From SW132 sp038150125 (GTDB taxonomy: Bacteria; Bacteroidota; Rhodothermia; Balneolales; Balneolaceae), in NCBI RefSeq assembly GCF_038150125.1, contig NZ_JBBVMF010000001.1, forward strand, positions 1-64,000: 64,000 bases of DNA, read 5' to 3'. The translations under genes were made by a program, and so were the position numbers. Below are positions 8,390 to 17,166 of this stretch, one piece after another (the stretch's first letter is position 1; each line of letters begins with the position of its first letter). The notes under the pieces were generated by a model. The model searched no databases. It was not told the DNA's origin and saw nothing but the letters and a program-made list of their open reading frames with translations.

Positions 8390-10663
8390 ATGAAAGAGAA
8401 TAAAATCAAGCTGGATATTGCATCGAATGAAACTGATTTAAATGCATTGAAGGGCCGGATGATATCGACTCTGAAAACGGCATCAAGCATGTGTGAAACA
8501 ACCACATCTTTGGTTTACATACATGAGGGATCAGATATCAAAATATTGGCATCTAATGGGATCTTAGATGAAACTATCGTTTCCGCTGTCAAAAAGCTTA
8601 CGGGTATGTTAGAATCTGGTAATGGCTTGCCGGTCATTCAAAATGTTAGGGAATATGGACAAGCCGCCTCCCTGCTGTCTGAATTGGAAAAAGATAAGAT
8701 TCAATTTTTTGTCAAGGCATCTTTGAGAAATGAGACCGGAGACGAGATTGGAGCTTTTTGTATCTGTGATACCAAACCTCGTGCGCTCTCAGATGATCAG
8801 AAGCAACTGCTTCGGGAGTTGGCCGACGGAGCGAAGGATCAACTTTTGATCTACAAACAGTCGGTGTTGCTGAATGAGAAAAGTAAAAAACTGAAAACCT
8901 GTTCTGCTTTACTTAAAAACTCAGCAGATCTTTCATTCCTCCTTGAGCCTGAATTGGGAAAAATAACGGATGTAAGCAAAGGTGTGGAGAAAGTGTTGGG
9001 ATACTCACCGAAGACACTCAAAGGAAAGCCATTTGCCACTATTGTGGAGGCAGGTGAGCTCGAAGGTGAAACAATAGACCAATGGTTTTCGACTGAAAAA
9101 CAATACAAGGGCCGTTATACAACATCGATTCGGCTTATAGACAACCAAAACAAAAAAAGATGGTTTCAGTGTAATTTCTCGTCTGATAAGAATCAATGGT
9201 ACGTGACGGCCAGGGACATCAGCGATAAAAAAGAAGCGGAGGAGGGGGTTTATGAGCTTCAAGATAAACTTAAAAAAATTGTATCGGTTGCGACAGACCT
9301 TATCTATGAACTGGATTGGGCGTCGGGGGACCTCTCCTGGGGAGATGAGTTAACGGATGTGCTCGGGTACCCGCATACGGAAAAATTTGTGGATTACGAC
9401 TGGTGGATCGACAAAATTCATCCCGATGATCTTGAGCGGGTGATTCATGATGTGGCTCTGACGATGGAAGAGAGTGGCTGGAAGACGAATCTTGTCTATC
9501 GGATCAGAACGTTTGAGGGAGACTATAAACATGTCATGAATCCCGTCTATGTGGATCGCAATCAAGACGGCACGCCGGAAAAAATCATTGGAGCCATTGT
9601 TGACGTAAGTGAATTGGTGGAATTAGAAGAGGAATCACACAGAAATAAGCAACTGCTCGAAGAACTCGCAGATAAAGCATGGTCAGCTATATGGATAAGA
9701 GATGATAGTGGAACGTTTGTATTTGCAAATGATAAGTTCAGATCACTGTTTGGATTGTCCAGGAAAAAGGTGGTAGGTAAAAATGTAGATGACCTTTTTA
9801 ATGATGAGCTGGCAAATCAGTTTAAAGCCAATGATCAGAAAGCACTGGAGTCGAGTGATCCTGTTGTTTTTGAAGAGAAGCTCCAATTAGATGGAAAAGT
9901 GAGATTTTACAAAACAAATATCTTCCCGATTAATGGTGTTCCGGGAATGGAAAATGTCGTTGGTGGGGTATCTACTGAGATTACCGAAGAAAAGGAAAGC
10001 AAGGAGATGCTTCAGCGTTCTCTGGAAGAAAAAAATATTTTGCTTGCAGAGATTCATCACCGTGTAAAAAACAATCTTGCTGTTGTATCGAGTATGATGT
10101 ACCTGCAGGCCTATAAAGAAACAGATGAACGGGTTCAACAGAAACTATATGACAGTACCGGTCGAATACAAACAATGGCAACGATACATGAACTGCTTTA
10201 TCGGTCTTCAAGCTTTAAAAATCTTCGGCTCGATGAAAATATCGAACAATTGATCGACAATATTGTCAATACCTACAATATTTCCATAGATCTGGATGTA
10301 TCGTACGATATGGAGCCCATTGAGCTGAATATCAACGATGCAATTCCCTGCTCACTCATTGTAAACGAGGTTGTTACAAATGTTATGAAGCATGCATACG
10401 ATAACGGGGAGTCAGGAATCCTGGATGTTTCCCTTATTGAAGAAGATGAAACAGTGACGCTGAAAATCCGAGATAATGGTAAAGGTCTGCCAGAGGATTT
10501 TGATGCAAAAGAAGATGAAAGCACTCTTGGGATGGAGCTGATTCGGACTCTTACAAAACAACTTAAAGGTACCTATACATACAGGTCACTGGACCGAGGG
10601 GTGGAATTCAAGCTTTTATTTGATAAATCGGACAGAAAAGGTATGGGTTCAAATTTAAAGTGA
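8390..10663 (+). CDS. Sensor histidine kinase, GAF-PAS-PAS-PAS-HisKA_2-HATPase
   Basis: Starting at the ATG at 8390 (an upstream GTG at 8315 is open but adds a sequence unlike the family) the protein has 757 residues. In order it has a GAF-like sensor (about 10-155), three PAS domains (about 170-285, 295-410 and 420-540; WWIDKIHPDDLERV marks the second), a HisKA_2 dimerisation domain with H556 in AEIHHRVKNN, and a HATPase_c domain with N-box VVTNVMKHAY and G-box RDNGKGLP. No membrane segments are visible, so it is probably cytoplasmic. HisKA_2/HWE-type kinases often work with single-domain regulators such as the divergent gene at 7366. The sensed signal is unknown. Confidence 0.9.
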   Translation: MKENKIKLDIASNETDLNALKGRMISTLKTASSMCETTTSLVYIHEGSDIKILASNGILDETIVSAVKKLTGMLESGNGLPVIQNVREYGQAASLLSELEKDKIQFFVKASLRNETGDEIGAFCICDTKPRALSDDQKQLLRELADGAKDQLLIYKQSVLLNEKSKKLKTCSALLKNSADLSFLLEPELGKITDVSKGVEKVLGYSPKTLKGKPFATIVEAGELEGETIDQWFSTEKQYKGRYTTSIRLIDNQNKKRWFQCNFSSDKNQWYVTARDISDKKEAEEGVYELQDKLKKIVSVATDLIYELDWASGDLSWGDELTDVLGYPHTEKFVDYDWWIDKIHPDDLERVIHDVALTMEESGWKTNLVYRIRTFEGDYKHVMNPVYVDRNQDGTPEKIIGAIVDVSELVELEEESHRNKQLLEELADKAWSAIWIRDDSGTFVFANDKFRSLFGLSRKKVVGKNVDDLFNDELANQFKANDQKALESSDPVVFEEKLQLDGKVRFYKTNIFPINGVPGMENVVGGVSTEITEEKESKEMLQRSLEEKNILLAEIHHRVKNNLAVVSSMMYLQAYKETDERVQQKLYDSTGRIQTMATIHELLYRSSSFKNLRLDENIEQLIDNIVNTYNISIDLDVSYDMEPIELNINDAIPCSLIVNEVVTNVMKHAYDNGESGILDVSLIEEDETVTLKIRDNGKGLPEDFDAKEDESTLGMELIRTLTKQLKGTYTYRSLDRGVEFKLLFDKSDRKGMGSNLK

Positions 10664-10863
10664 GGGCGGATTTAACGGACTTGCATTCCGGTTTACAAGT
10701 TTCAGGTCGGGTGGTCGCTGTTCTTCTTTTGGGTTGACGGAGTTATTAATTCGATTTCACGATAACGCCAAAATTTGACAAAATCACGCTTTTGCAAAGC
10801 CCTCGTTTAGTTTGTGAAGCTCCAACCTAAACGGCCACACATCCATACAAGTAACCTGCCGCT

Positions 10864-11061
10864 TCAAGTATCCCAGGATGAGCAGTAGTGTGGTGTCAAT
10901 GTTGCTAATCTGAAGCTTTCCGGCGCTTCGGCAAATATGCTCATCGCTGGTGTCTCTTCTACCTCCTCAACCGCGCTGGAGGTGTCCTTGCACGTTTGCA
11001 AGATAAACACGGCGGCAATTACCACCCCCAAAATGAATAGAATACGGTACAATCGGCTCAT
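10864..11061 (-). CDS. Small membrane-anchored hypothetical protein
   Basis: This 65-residue ORF starts MSRLYRILFILGVVIAAVF, a clear hydrophobic segment, followed by a Cys and an acidic stretch (SSAVEEVEETPA). It could be a membrane-anchored peptide or a lipoprotein with a poor lipobox. I recognise no family. The C-terminus looks irregular, so it may be truncated. The surrounding sequence (10664-10863 and 11062-11217) shows nothing else. Confidence 0.4.
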   Translation of the reverse strand: MSRLYRILFILGVVIAAVFILQTCKDTSSAVEEVEETPAMSIFAEAPESFRLATLTPHYCSSWDT

Positions 11062-11217
11062 CCAACGAATCTATAGAAGCCGCGAAAGACCTGCAAGATG
11101 CATAAGAGAATTTCAATTGTAGCTGATGGTGTTCATCAGGCTCAAAATGACGCACTTCTGGGTATAAGAATAGTGATGGCATTAAAGCCTCATTAATCTT
11201 AACCAACCCATAAACTC

Positions 11218-11661
11218 ATGCCTACAGTTGCAGAAATTACACTATCCTACAAACCAGCTAAACCCGTCAGCGAACTCCCTTGCATTACCTGCCCGGAGGA
11301 CGCTGCTGCCTACTGCCACTCCATTTGGGACGACGATCTATTAGAGCTCAGGGAGCAATTCATTGTTGTCCTTCTCAATAACCAGAAGCAAGTGCTTGGG
11401 TGGCATCTGATTTCTTCCGGTGGTGCAACGGCTACCATTGTTGAAATAGCGGCTATCTACCAGGCGGCTTTGCTCGGCAATGCACATTCGTTGATATTTT
11501 CACACTCACACCCCTCATCCAACCCGAGGCCATCCAATGCTGACATTAAACTTACTAAGCGTGCTGTCGATGCAGGCAAACTTCTTGGTATTGCCGTGGA
11601 TGACCATATCATTCTCTACCGGGGCGGATATACCTCCTTTCGAAACAAAGGGCTGATATGA
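11218..11661 (+). CDS. RadC-like JAB/MPN domain protein
   Basis: The 147-residue product is a RadC-type MPN domain without the N-terminal HhH region found in chromosomal RadC. The metal-binding motif SHSHPSSNPRPSNADIKLT corresponds to the family HxHPSxxxxPSxxD. Proteins of this short form are frequent in integrative elements and plasmids of Bacteroidota, alongside YqaJ and DUF932 genes also found here. The biochemical function is not settled. The gene is intact and ends at a strong terminator. Confidence 0.85.
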   Translation: MPTVAEITLSYKPAKPVSELPCITCPEDAAAYCHSIWDDDLLELREQFIVVLLNNQKQVLGWHLISSGGATATIVEIAAIYQAALLGNAHSLIFSHSHPSSNPRPSNADIKLTKRAVDAGKLLGIAVDDHIILYRGGYTSFRNKGLI

Positions 11662-11664
11662 CTT

Positions 11665-11693
11665 AAAAAAGAGGGCGTTGCGCTCTTTTTTTA
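11665..11693 (+). terminator. Rho-independent terminator after the radC-like gene
   Basis: The dyad AAAAAAGAG...CTCTTTTTT around a GC core (GGCGTTGCG) lies 4 bp after the stop codon and ends in a T run. The A/T symmetry makes it potentially bidirectional. Confidence 0.85.
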
Positions 11694-12111
11694 AATTCAA
11701 CGCGCTGGGAGGGTTCTAAAATTTTGGAGAAAAAAAATATCAGGATCGCTTTTTACCAACTCTGAGAGGAAGTGGGGGGTGATCAGGTTTAATTCAGTTT
11801 AGCATTGCGATCGCGACCCCACGGGTCCCATGAGTGATATGGGGGGTGGTTTTTTAAATTTCTTAAAGATTTTGTTTAATTCACTTTTTTAACAAAAAAA
11901 GCCCACCGCAACTGGTGGGCTTTTATTTTAGTTTAATAGAAGACAGAATATATTATCCATGCTGTGTTCCATAAAATCGTTCTCTCACGATTTTGCTATC
12001 TTTCCACTGCTGCGTAACTGCTCTTTTATAAACTGGATTTGAACTGCCTGATGAGATTTCTGAACGGCTTACGTTTAGTCGATCAGTGAAAAACTATGAA
12101 GAAAAGATAAG
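11694..12111. other. Intergenic region with an orphan terminator
   Basis: No gene is recognisable in about 420 bases. A perfect hairpin (AAGCCCACC / GGTGGGCTT, 11899-11922) with flanking A and T runs is a good terminator, but no plus-strand gene precedes it. It may mark the end of a gene that has been lost. Confidence 0.5.
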
Positions 12112-12146
12112 AACCGCCTGCCTGAAAATTGCAGGCGGCTTATTTA
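12112..12146 (-). terminator. Terminator of the 12165 lipoprotein gene
   Basis: The 8-bp stem CCGCCTGC / GCAGGCGG encloses a 9-base loop just downstream of the minus-strand stop codon. A T-rich tail is present when read on the minus strand. Confidence 0.7.
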
Positions 12147-12164
12147 AAAACCGACTCCTTTTTC

Positions 12165-12797
12165 TTAAAAAGCGAAGTCACAGCTTACTTTCGGATTGTA
12201 AGCAGCAAACATTCCGGACGGGTTGTTGCGCCACAGCCAAACGTGCAGTGTCCACGAACCAAGTGGCCCAACATGTGGACTGTTATCAAAACCCTGGCCG
12301 AACAGGAATGGCTGGTCTCCCTGTACAGGGGCACCACCCACCGTTTCAGGCTCACCAAAAGGAACGATGTACTCAACTGCGACCAATCGTAACTTACCAT
12401 TTTTTTGTGGCTCGTAGAGGAGTGCTTCAGGTTTGAGAGGTTCATGAATCCCATCACCAAGATATTCAGAGTTGCCGTAGTGATACCCCATACCTCCAAG
12501 ATCCGGATTCTCGACACAGGGGGAAAGAGGTATAAACCAGCCGTCCTCTGCCGCAATTTGATGGTCATGATATGGAGCGGTGAGGCGCCGGACTTCTGCT
12601 AACTGGGCGGCTACCTGCCCGCTTATTTTAGCACTTTCAAGGCCTGCTGTAAAAGCAGTTGTTTCAGAATTACTGAATTCTGTTTCTTCTGATGTCGTTG
12701 GAAAAGATGACTGTTCACATGCGGCTGCCAGCAATATCAGTGGCAGTATTAATGATATAGACAAATAAGAACGTCTATGTTGATCTGTTTTATTCAT
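12165..12797 (-). CDS. Lipoprotein of unknown function, paralogue of 24318-24905
   Basis: The 210-residue protein has a lipoprotein signal (LLAAACEQS). Its C-terminal domain contains GGMGYHYGNSEYLGDG, KPEALLYEPQ, LRLVAVEYIVPFGEPE and SWTLHVWLWRNNPSGMFAAYNP. The same string of motifs occurs in the 24318-24905 protein, so the two are paralogues. The conserved His, Trp and acidic residues suggest a ligand- or metal-binding outer-membrane lipoprotein, but I do not know a function. It is monocistronic with its own terminator. Confidence 0.75.
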   Translation of the reverse strand: MNKTDQHRRSYLSISLILPLILLAAACEQSSFPTTSEETEFSNSETTAFTAGLESAKISGQVAAQLAEVRRLTAPYHDHQIAAEDGWFIPLSPCVENPDLGGMGYHYGNSEYLGDGIHEPLKPEALLYEPQKNGKLRLVAVEYIVPFGEPETVGGAPVQGDQPFLFGQGFDNSPHVGPLGSWTLHVWLWRNNPSGMFAAYNPKVSCDFAF

Positions 12798-13253
12798 TGT
12801 TTTAATCTGGTTTTTTAAATTTATAATAAAGTTAATTTTTATTTCTGTGCCCGAATTACGTATGCTTCTACATCTGATTTACCAATTCGGATTTATGGTT
12901 CACAATAGTTCACCATTGCATGATTCTTCGTATTCAAAGAATCGATCATCATTATGTCAGGTAAAAATCTATTTTTATAAATAATTTGATATATTTTTTT
13001 CCTTCTCCCCGGTTTGACCAACCGCATGTTATTGATTAGATATGTTTCCTTCTTGCACCTATATGCATTTAACTATTAAGATGTTGAACCCGATACACTG
13101 CGCGTAGCTATTTTCTCTTGCATTTAAATTTGTCTGTGGGCTCCGTTCAGTTAAAGGCGGATGATCAACGTATTATTTTACGTTTCACTACTCCATTTCA
13201 ACATTTCTTCGCACACAAACAAACTTAATGCTAAAAAATCATGTCTATTCAAG
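12798..13253. other. Intergenic region
   Basis: This is the promoter side of the 12165 lipoprotein and the 3' flank of the NmrA-like gene. It is AT-rich, with no ORF or hairpin I can support. Confidence 0.4.
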
Positions 13254-14213
13254 TTATGCCACTTCCGGTATTGCGAACAGTGATTTGTTTTTAGCAAGCC
13301 ACTGGTCAAAATTTTGCAAAGCAGGATTTAATTCCTTTGAAAGGGTAACTTTTCTGGGTTTGATAAAATCCTGGTTGAAATCACGCTGGAACTGGAACAT
13401 ATTCCCAATATCCTCTGCGCCCGGGAATCCAAACCCGCGATACACTTCCGGTGACACTTTGTTATAAACGACTTCTTGTCCGAGCAGGCGGCTGAACCCA
13501 TCGGCCATTTCGGCACCGGTTAAGTGCTCGCCGGCAATCCCGATTGTTCTGCCGATGAAATCTTCGCCTTTTTTGAGAATACCATAGGCACACTTACCGA
13601 TATCTTCAGAAGCGATACCGGGAAGCTTCTTGTCACCCATCGGAAATGTAATCGCCAATTTACCATCAGGTCCGGGTTGTGGCCCCATTCCAAACATGAT
13701 GAAATTTTCCCAGTAAAAAGACGTGAGAAAGAAGGTTGTGGGAACATTTCTTTCCTTAAAATAATCGTTGGCCTCGCCTTTGGCATCCGTGTGGGGAACC
13801 TTGTATTTACCCATTAGCGTTGGCATTTGATCATCCTCAAGTGAAATCCAGTTGCGACTATCTTCCAATGTGGACCAGATGACATGTTTCAGACCCGTAA
13901 GCCGGGCAGCTTCCGCCATATTTTCAGCTTGTTTCAACTCTTTTTCCGGAGACATATGATCCCAGAAAAAGGTCACACAATAAGCACCATAGGCACCATG
14001 AAATGCTTTTTTTAAACTTTCGAGATCATCAAGATCAGCCTCCACAACTTCAGCGCCAAGAGACGTGAGTGCTTTGGCTTTATCCGAGTTCTTATCTCTT
14101 GTTAAAGCACGAACACTAAATTCGCTGTTTTGATCATTCAGGATTGCACGTACAAGACCGCCACCCTGCGCACCGGTAGCACCGGTAACTGCGATTATTT
14201 TTTTAGTTTTCAT
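13254..14213 (-). CDS. NmrA-family NAD(P)-binding protein
   Basis: The 319-residue product begins KKIIAVTGATGAQGGGLVRA, a Rossmann-type GxxGxxG dinucleotide motif. It continues as an atypical short-chain dehydrogenase of the NmrA/HSCARG type (DLDDLESLKKAFHGAYGAYCV, then HVIWSTLEDSRN). Members act as NADPH redox sensors or quinone/isoflavone-type reductases; the substrate here cannot be read from sequence. Length and motifs are normal. It stands alone, with the T9SS protein gene 190 bp upstream on the same strand. Confidence 0.85.
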   Translation of the reverse strand: MKTKKIIAVTGATGAQGGGLVRAILNDQNSEFSVRALTRDKNSDKAKALTSLGAEVVEADLDDLESLKKAFHGAYGAYCVTFFWDHMSPEKELKQAENMAEAARLTGLKHVIWSTLEDSRNWISLEDDQMPTLMGKYKVPHTDAKGEANDYFKERNVPTTFFLTSFYWENFIMFGMGPQPGPDGKLAITFPMGDKKLPGIASEDIGKCAYGILKKGEDFIGRTIGIAGEHLTGAEMADGFSRLLGQEVVYNKVSPEVYRGFGFPGAEDIGNMFQFQRDFNQDFIKPRKVTLSKELNPALQNFDQWLAKNKSLFAIPEVA

Positions 14214-14346
14214 TTTAATTGATTTTTAAGTGTTTACATGATTTTACTTCAGTATGATTGATTGAAAATTGATTCTCCATAGAATTCATTGTCTGCGAAT
14301 AGTTTAGACAAGCCTGTGCACCATTTAATTTTTTTCATCTCTTTAA

Positions 14347-14378
14347 AAATCAGCCCGGCATTCCTGCCGGGATGATTT
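14347..14378 (-). terminator. Terminator of the 14406 T9SS protein gene
   Basis: A 13-bp stem built on AAATCA and CCCGGCA / TGCCGGG and TGATTT, with a 4-base loop, lies 28 bp beyond the stop. It is followed by T residues on the minus strand. Confidence 0.85.
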
Positions 14379-14405
14379 CTCTCTGTTTAAGCTTCTTTTC
14401 TGAAT

Positions 14406-15866
14406 CTATTTCAAAAGCGTAACCCGTCTCGTCTCCTGAAATTCCGGAGCCTCCAGGCGGATGAGATACACACCGCTTGAGAGTCCGGAACCATCAAACC
14501 GTATAGTATGATTTCCTGCAGGGTATCTGCCGTTTACGAGCGATACGACATCGCGTCCAAGCATATCAAATACCCGGATCGAAATATCACCCGCTGTACC
14601 CAGCTGAAATGGAATGACCGTGGACGGATTAAACGGGTTGGGATACGCATTCCCGAGACTGAAAGAAACGGGTTTTACTTCATCTCCAATTGAAGTTGAG
14701 GCACCGCTCCATTGTAGTATCAGGCGGCCGGTAGTGACTAGTTCAGCGACAGATAATGCTTTGTTGTTTTCATCGGCAGCCTGTTTTTGAAGCACGTATT
14801 TCAAATGACCCTCTTCATTGTACTGAAACTCTTCACCAAAATCGGGAATCAATTCTGCTGCTTCAGAGTCTTCAGCTATGTATAGCACTAACTCATGAGG
14901 TTTATTATCCTGGAATGTTATTCTGATTTCAGAAAATGTAACCCATTCTGATTCATAAGCTTGCCCCGATATTATTTTTCCAGTAATCTCTCCCGGCCAT
15001 GTATATTCTGTTTCAGTAACCTGTCGGCTAACATCTACCCATTGACTTCCATCCCATGCCTGTTCCGTATAATCAGGGAAAAGCTCTGCCAGTGTAAGCA
15101 AAGAGCCGGTTTCAACGACATTCATTTCTTCAGTGAAGAGAGAATACATTTCATTGATGCTGAAGTTCTCAAAAATTTGTCGTTCTGAATTTATCCAATC
15201 CGTACCGGTAAAATCCTGGTACGTCATGTAAAGGTCATTTTCCTGTTCGTCAAGAATAAATCGTTCGTACAGAACCCATTCATCAATTCCATCCCATGTA
15301 CTTGACTCGCCACCTGTTAATTCCCCGTTAGAGGAGGTAAACTCAATTCGTTCCTCATTCTCCCATGACATGAAATCTCCATTCCAGAATTGATCAACCG
15401 TTTCAGACAATAACACATCATCTCCGACCTGCTGATAGGCAAAAAGGGTTCTGTAATCATTTACATACTCCTCTTCAATGACCATTTGGTTTGTAACCGA
15501 GAGCAGCCTGTCGTTCTCATAAACATAAACCTCCCTTGAGTCAATCTCCCAATCGCTTCCCGCATCCCATTTATAATAGTGATGGGTTTCTGTTCTTTTG
15601 CCACCTGAGTAGATGAAATCGATTGCGTAATAGGAAGCAAACTCACTCCCGTTCCACCCCTGGTGTTCAACAGATTCAAGAGTTAAGATTTCATTCGATT
15701 TGAGCATCGATTGAATCGAGGCCTGATCTACCAAATTGTATTTTTTAGAGAATTCAACTAAAGGGTGAGTAATCTTATGATTGTTTGTTTGCTCATTTTG
15801 AGGTGTTCCCGCAAGCGGTACCGTAAACACACAAACAAACACGAATAATAGTATGCTTGTTTTCAT
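14406..15866 (-). CDS. T9SS-sorted secreted protein with W-rich repeats
   Basis: The 486-residue protein has a Sec signal peptide (MKTSILLFVFVCVFTVPLAG) and a T9SS type A sorting domain at the C-terminus (AYPNPFNPSTVIPFQL, later GVYLIRLEAPEF). Between them the sequence repeats a roughly 45-residue unit with a Trp-containing hairpin (WNGSEFASYY, WDAGSDWEIDSR, WNGDFMSWENEER, WDGIDEWVLYE, TGTDWINSERQ). This suggests a beta-repeat binding protein. The function is unknown. Secretion through the type IX system follows from the sorting domain. Confidence 0.8.
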   Translation of the reverse strand: MKTSILLFVFVCVFTVPLAGTPQNEQTNNHKITHPLVEFSKKYNLVDQASIQSMLKSNEILTLESVEHQGWNGSEFASYYAIDFIYSGGKRTETHHYYKWDAGSDWEIDSREVYVYENDRLLSVTNQMVIEEEYVNDYRTLFAYQQVGDDVLLSETVDQFWNGDFMSWENEERIEFTSSNGELTGGESSTWDGIDEWVLYERFILDEQENDLYMTYQDFTGTDWINSERQIFENFSINEMYSLFTEEMNVVETGSLLTLAELFPDYTEQAWDGSQWVDVSRQVTETEYTWPGEITGKIISGQAYESEWVTFSEIRITFQDNKPHELVLYIAEDSEAAELIPDFGEEFQYNEEGHLKYVLQKQAADENNKALSVAELVTTGRLILQWSGASTSIGDEVKPVSFSLGNAYPNPFNPSTVIPFQLGTAGDISIRVFDMLGRDVVSLVNGRYPAGNHTIRFDGSGLSSGVYLIRLEAPEFQETRRVTLLK

Positions 15867-16045
15867 TGTAGTGTAATTAGAATTATAAGTAGGAAAGCGA
15901 CTTATCTCTTCTCTGAACTGTTACTTATTACAAACCTGGCAGCAGGGTGAGCATTAAATCGTACAAAAATTACGAAACTTTAAAATTCAAGTTACATTCC
16001 CTGAATATTAAATTTTTCTTAGAATACTCATTGAGCTAAATAATA

Positions 16046-16162
16046 TGTGAAGAGCAGACTAATTTATATCGGAAATTTTGAACTCAGGGAAGATCAAAAA
16101 CAGGGCTGCTATTGCCAGGAAATTTGATTAAACTGGAAATGGTTACGAAGGTTTTGTCGTCT
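16046..16162 (+). pseudogene. HTH module, degenerate copy 2 of 3
   Basis: The bases match the HTH part of the gene at 1113-1373. After conceptual correction they would encode SGKIKNRAAIARKFD, but the frame stops at TAA in place of the GVSRAW part. The end GGTTACGAAGGTTTTGTCG and the following CTTAGCTTCC are shared with copy 1. The stretch between 15867 and this remnant shows nothing else. Confidence 0.65.
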
Positions 16163-16775
16163 TAGCTTCCTTTAAAATTGTTTGAACCATATAGTGCCAT
16201 GCCTGTTCATCATTAAGAGTGGAAAGCCGAAAATTAAAATCTCATACAGTAGCATAATTTCATTAGTCTGCTGTTGGGTAGACTCTTTACGCTGGAATGT
16301 CAGGTTTTGGATGGACCCAATGGCTAAATCACAAATTTCGTTATCCAGATATTTTGGTTCTTTCATTTGAAGAAACTTCACCTCTTTTCGGACATGATGC
16401 TCAAGCTTAGGCACTAAAGATGAAATCAGATCTTCATCAAATAACTCCCCTATCTTTTTACAGCTTGTTACATATTCGTAATGTCGCTCAGGATTATACG
16501 GGTCTTTGGCCTATTGGCAGATCTAGTCCAGAAATTGCTGGAGTGTATCCTTTTTATCCACGTCATCAAGAACTTCCAGCAAACTATAGAGAAAGTCATA
16601 TCTCTTGTGATTAAACTGATCACTATCTGAATTTCCAGCCGCATCAAATAACGAATCCTTAATCTTTTTCAGAGAGTGTTTCTGTGGATTTTTTTTCTTC
16701 GATTGCGAGTGCGATTTCAGAGAGAAAATTACCTGATTCTTGGAGAATTTCATCATAACTATTTTTTTCAGACAT
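16143..16775 (-). pseudogene. Broken gene for an unknown protein, several lesions
   Basis: A natural N-terminus (MSEKNSYDEILQESGNFLSE, ATG at 16773-16775) loses frame near the KKSTETLSEKD segment. The continuing frame (KIKDSLFDAAGNSDSDQFNHK) has two in-frame stops near 16524-16540. It runs on as AKDPYNPERHYEYVTSCKKI and shifts again before the tail NFRLSTLNDEQAWHYM. Corrected length is about 210 residues. I do not recognise the family. The tail overlaps the HTH remnant, as it does at 1351, so the two genes travelled together. Confidence 0.6.
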
Positions 16776-17118
16776 ACATTATTGACTCACAAATTATATG
16801 TTATATCCAAATATAAAGTTTCTAGAGTGTCATAAATCATAAGTGTGCCCCAAAGTGAAACAAATGAGTAGTTTCGTAAGGGCTGGCGTTCTGCGCCAGG
16901 CGGAAATCAACCGTTAAACCGGTGACATCAAACGCATCATGGGATGAGCTAATTCCTACTCAGAGAGCATGAAAAGGCCAATGGAGAATGGAAACTAGTG
17001 AACTATCCACCCACAATCTATAATCTCAAGTGGAGTAATAAGCGACCGCATGGGATCGTTTTTTCTGCTTTTTCGTATTAATTAAGAATTCTGAAATCAG
17101 TTTTACCTCCTTAGAAGA
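16776..17118. other. Intergenic region
   Basis: About 340 bases with no ORF or motif that I can assign. The segment 16860-17060 has a higher GC content and may be a fragment of a lost mobile-element gene, but no protein similarity is visible. Confidence 0.3.
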
Positions 17119-17152
17119 AGTGAATACCCGATCAATGACCGGATACTCACTT
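17119..17152. terminator. Terminator beyond the S8 protease gene
   Basis: The imperfect dyad AGTGAATACCCG / CCGGATACTCACT has about 12 bp with one mismatch and an 8-base loop. It lies 15 bp after the protease stop; the better T run is on the plus strand. Confidence 0.6.
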
Positions 17153-17166
17153 TTATTGTTTTTATA

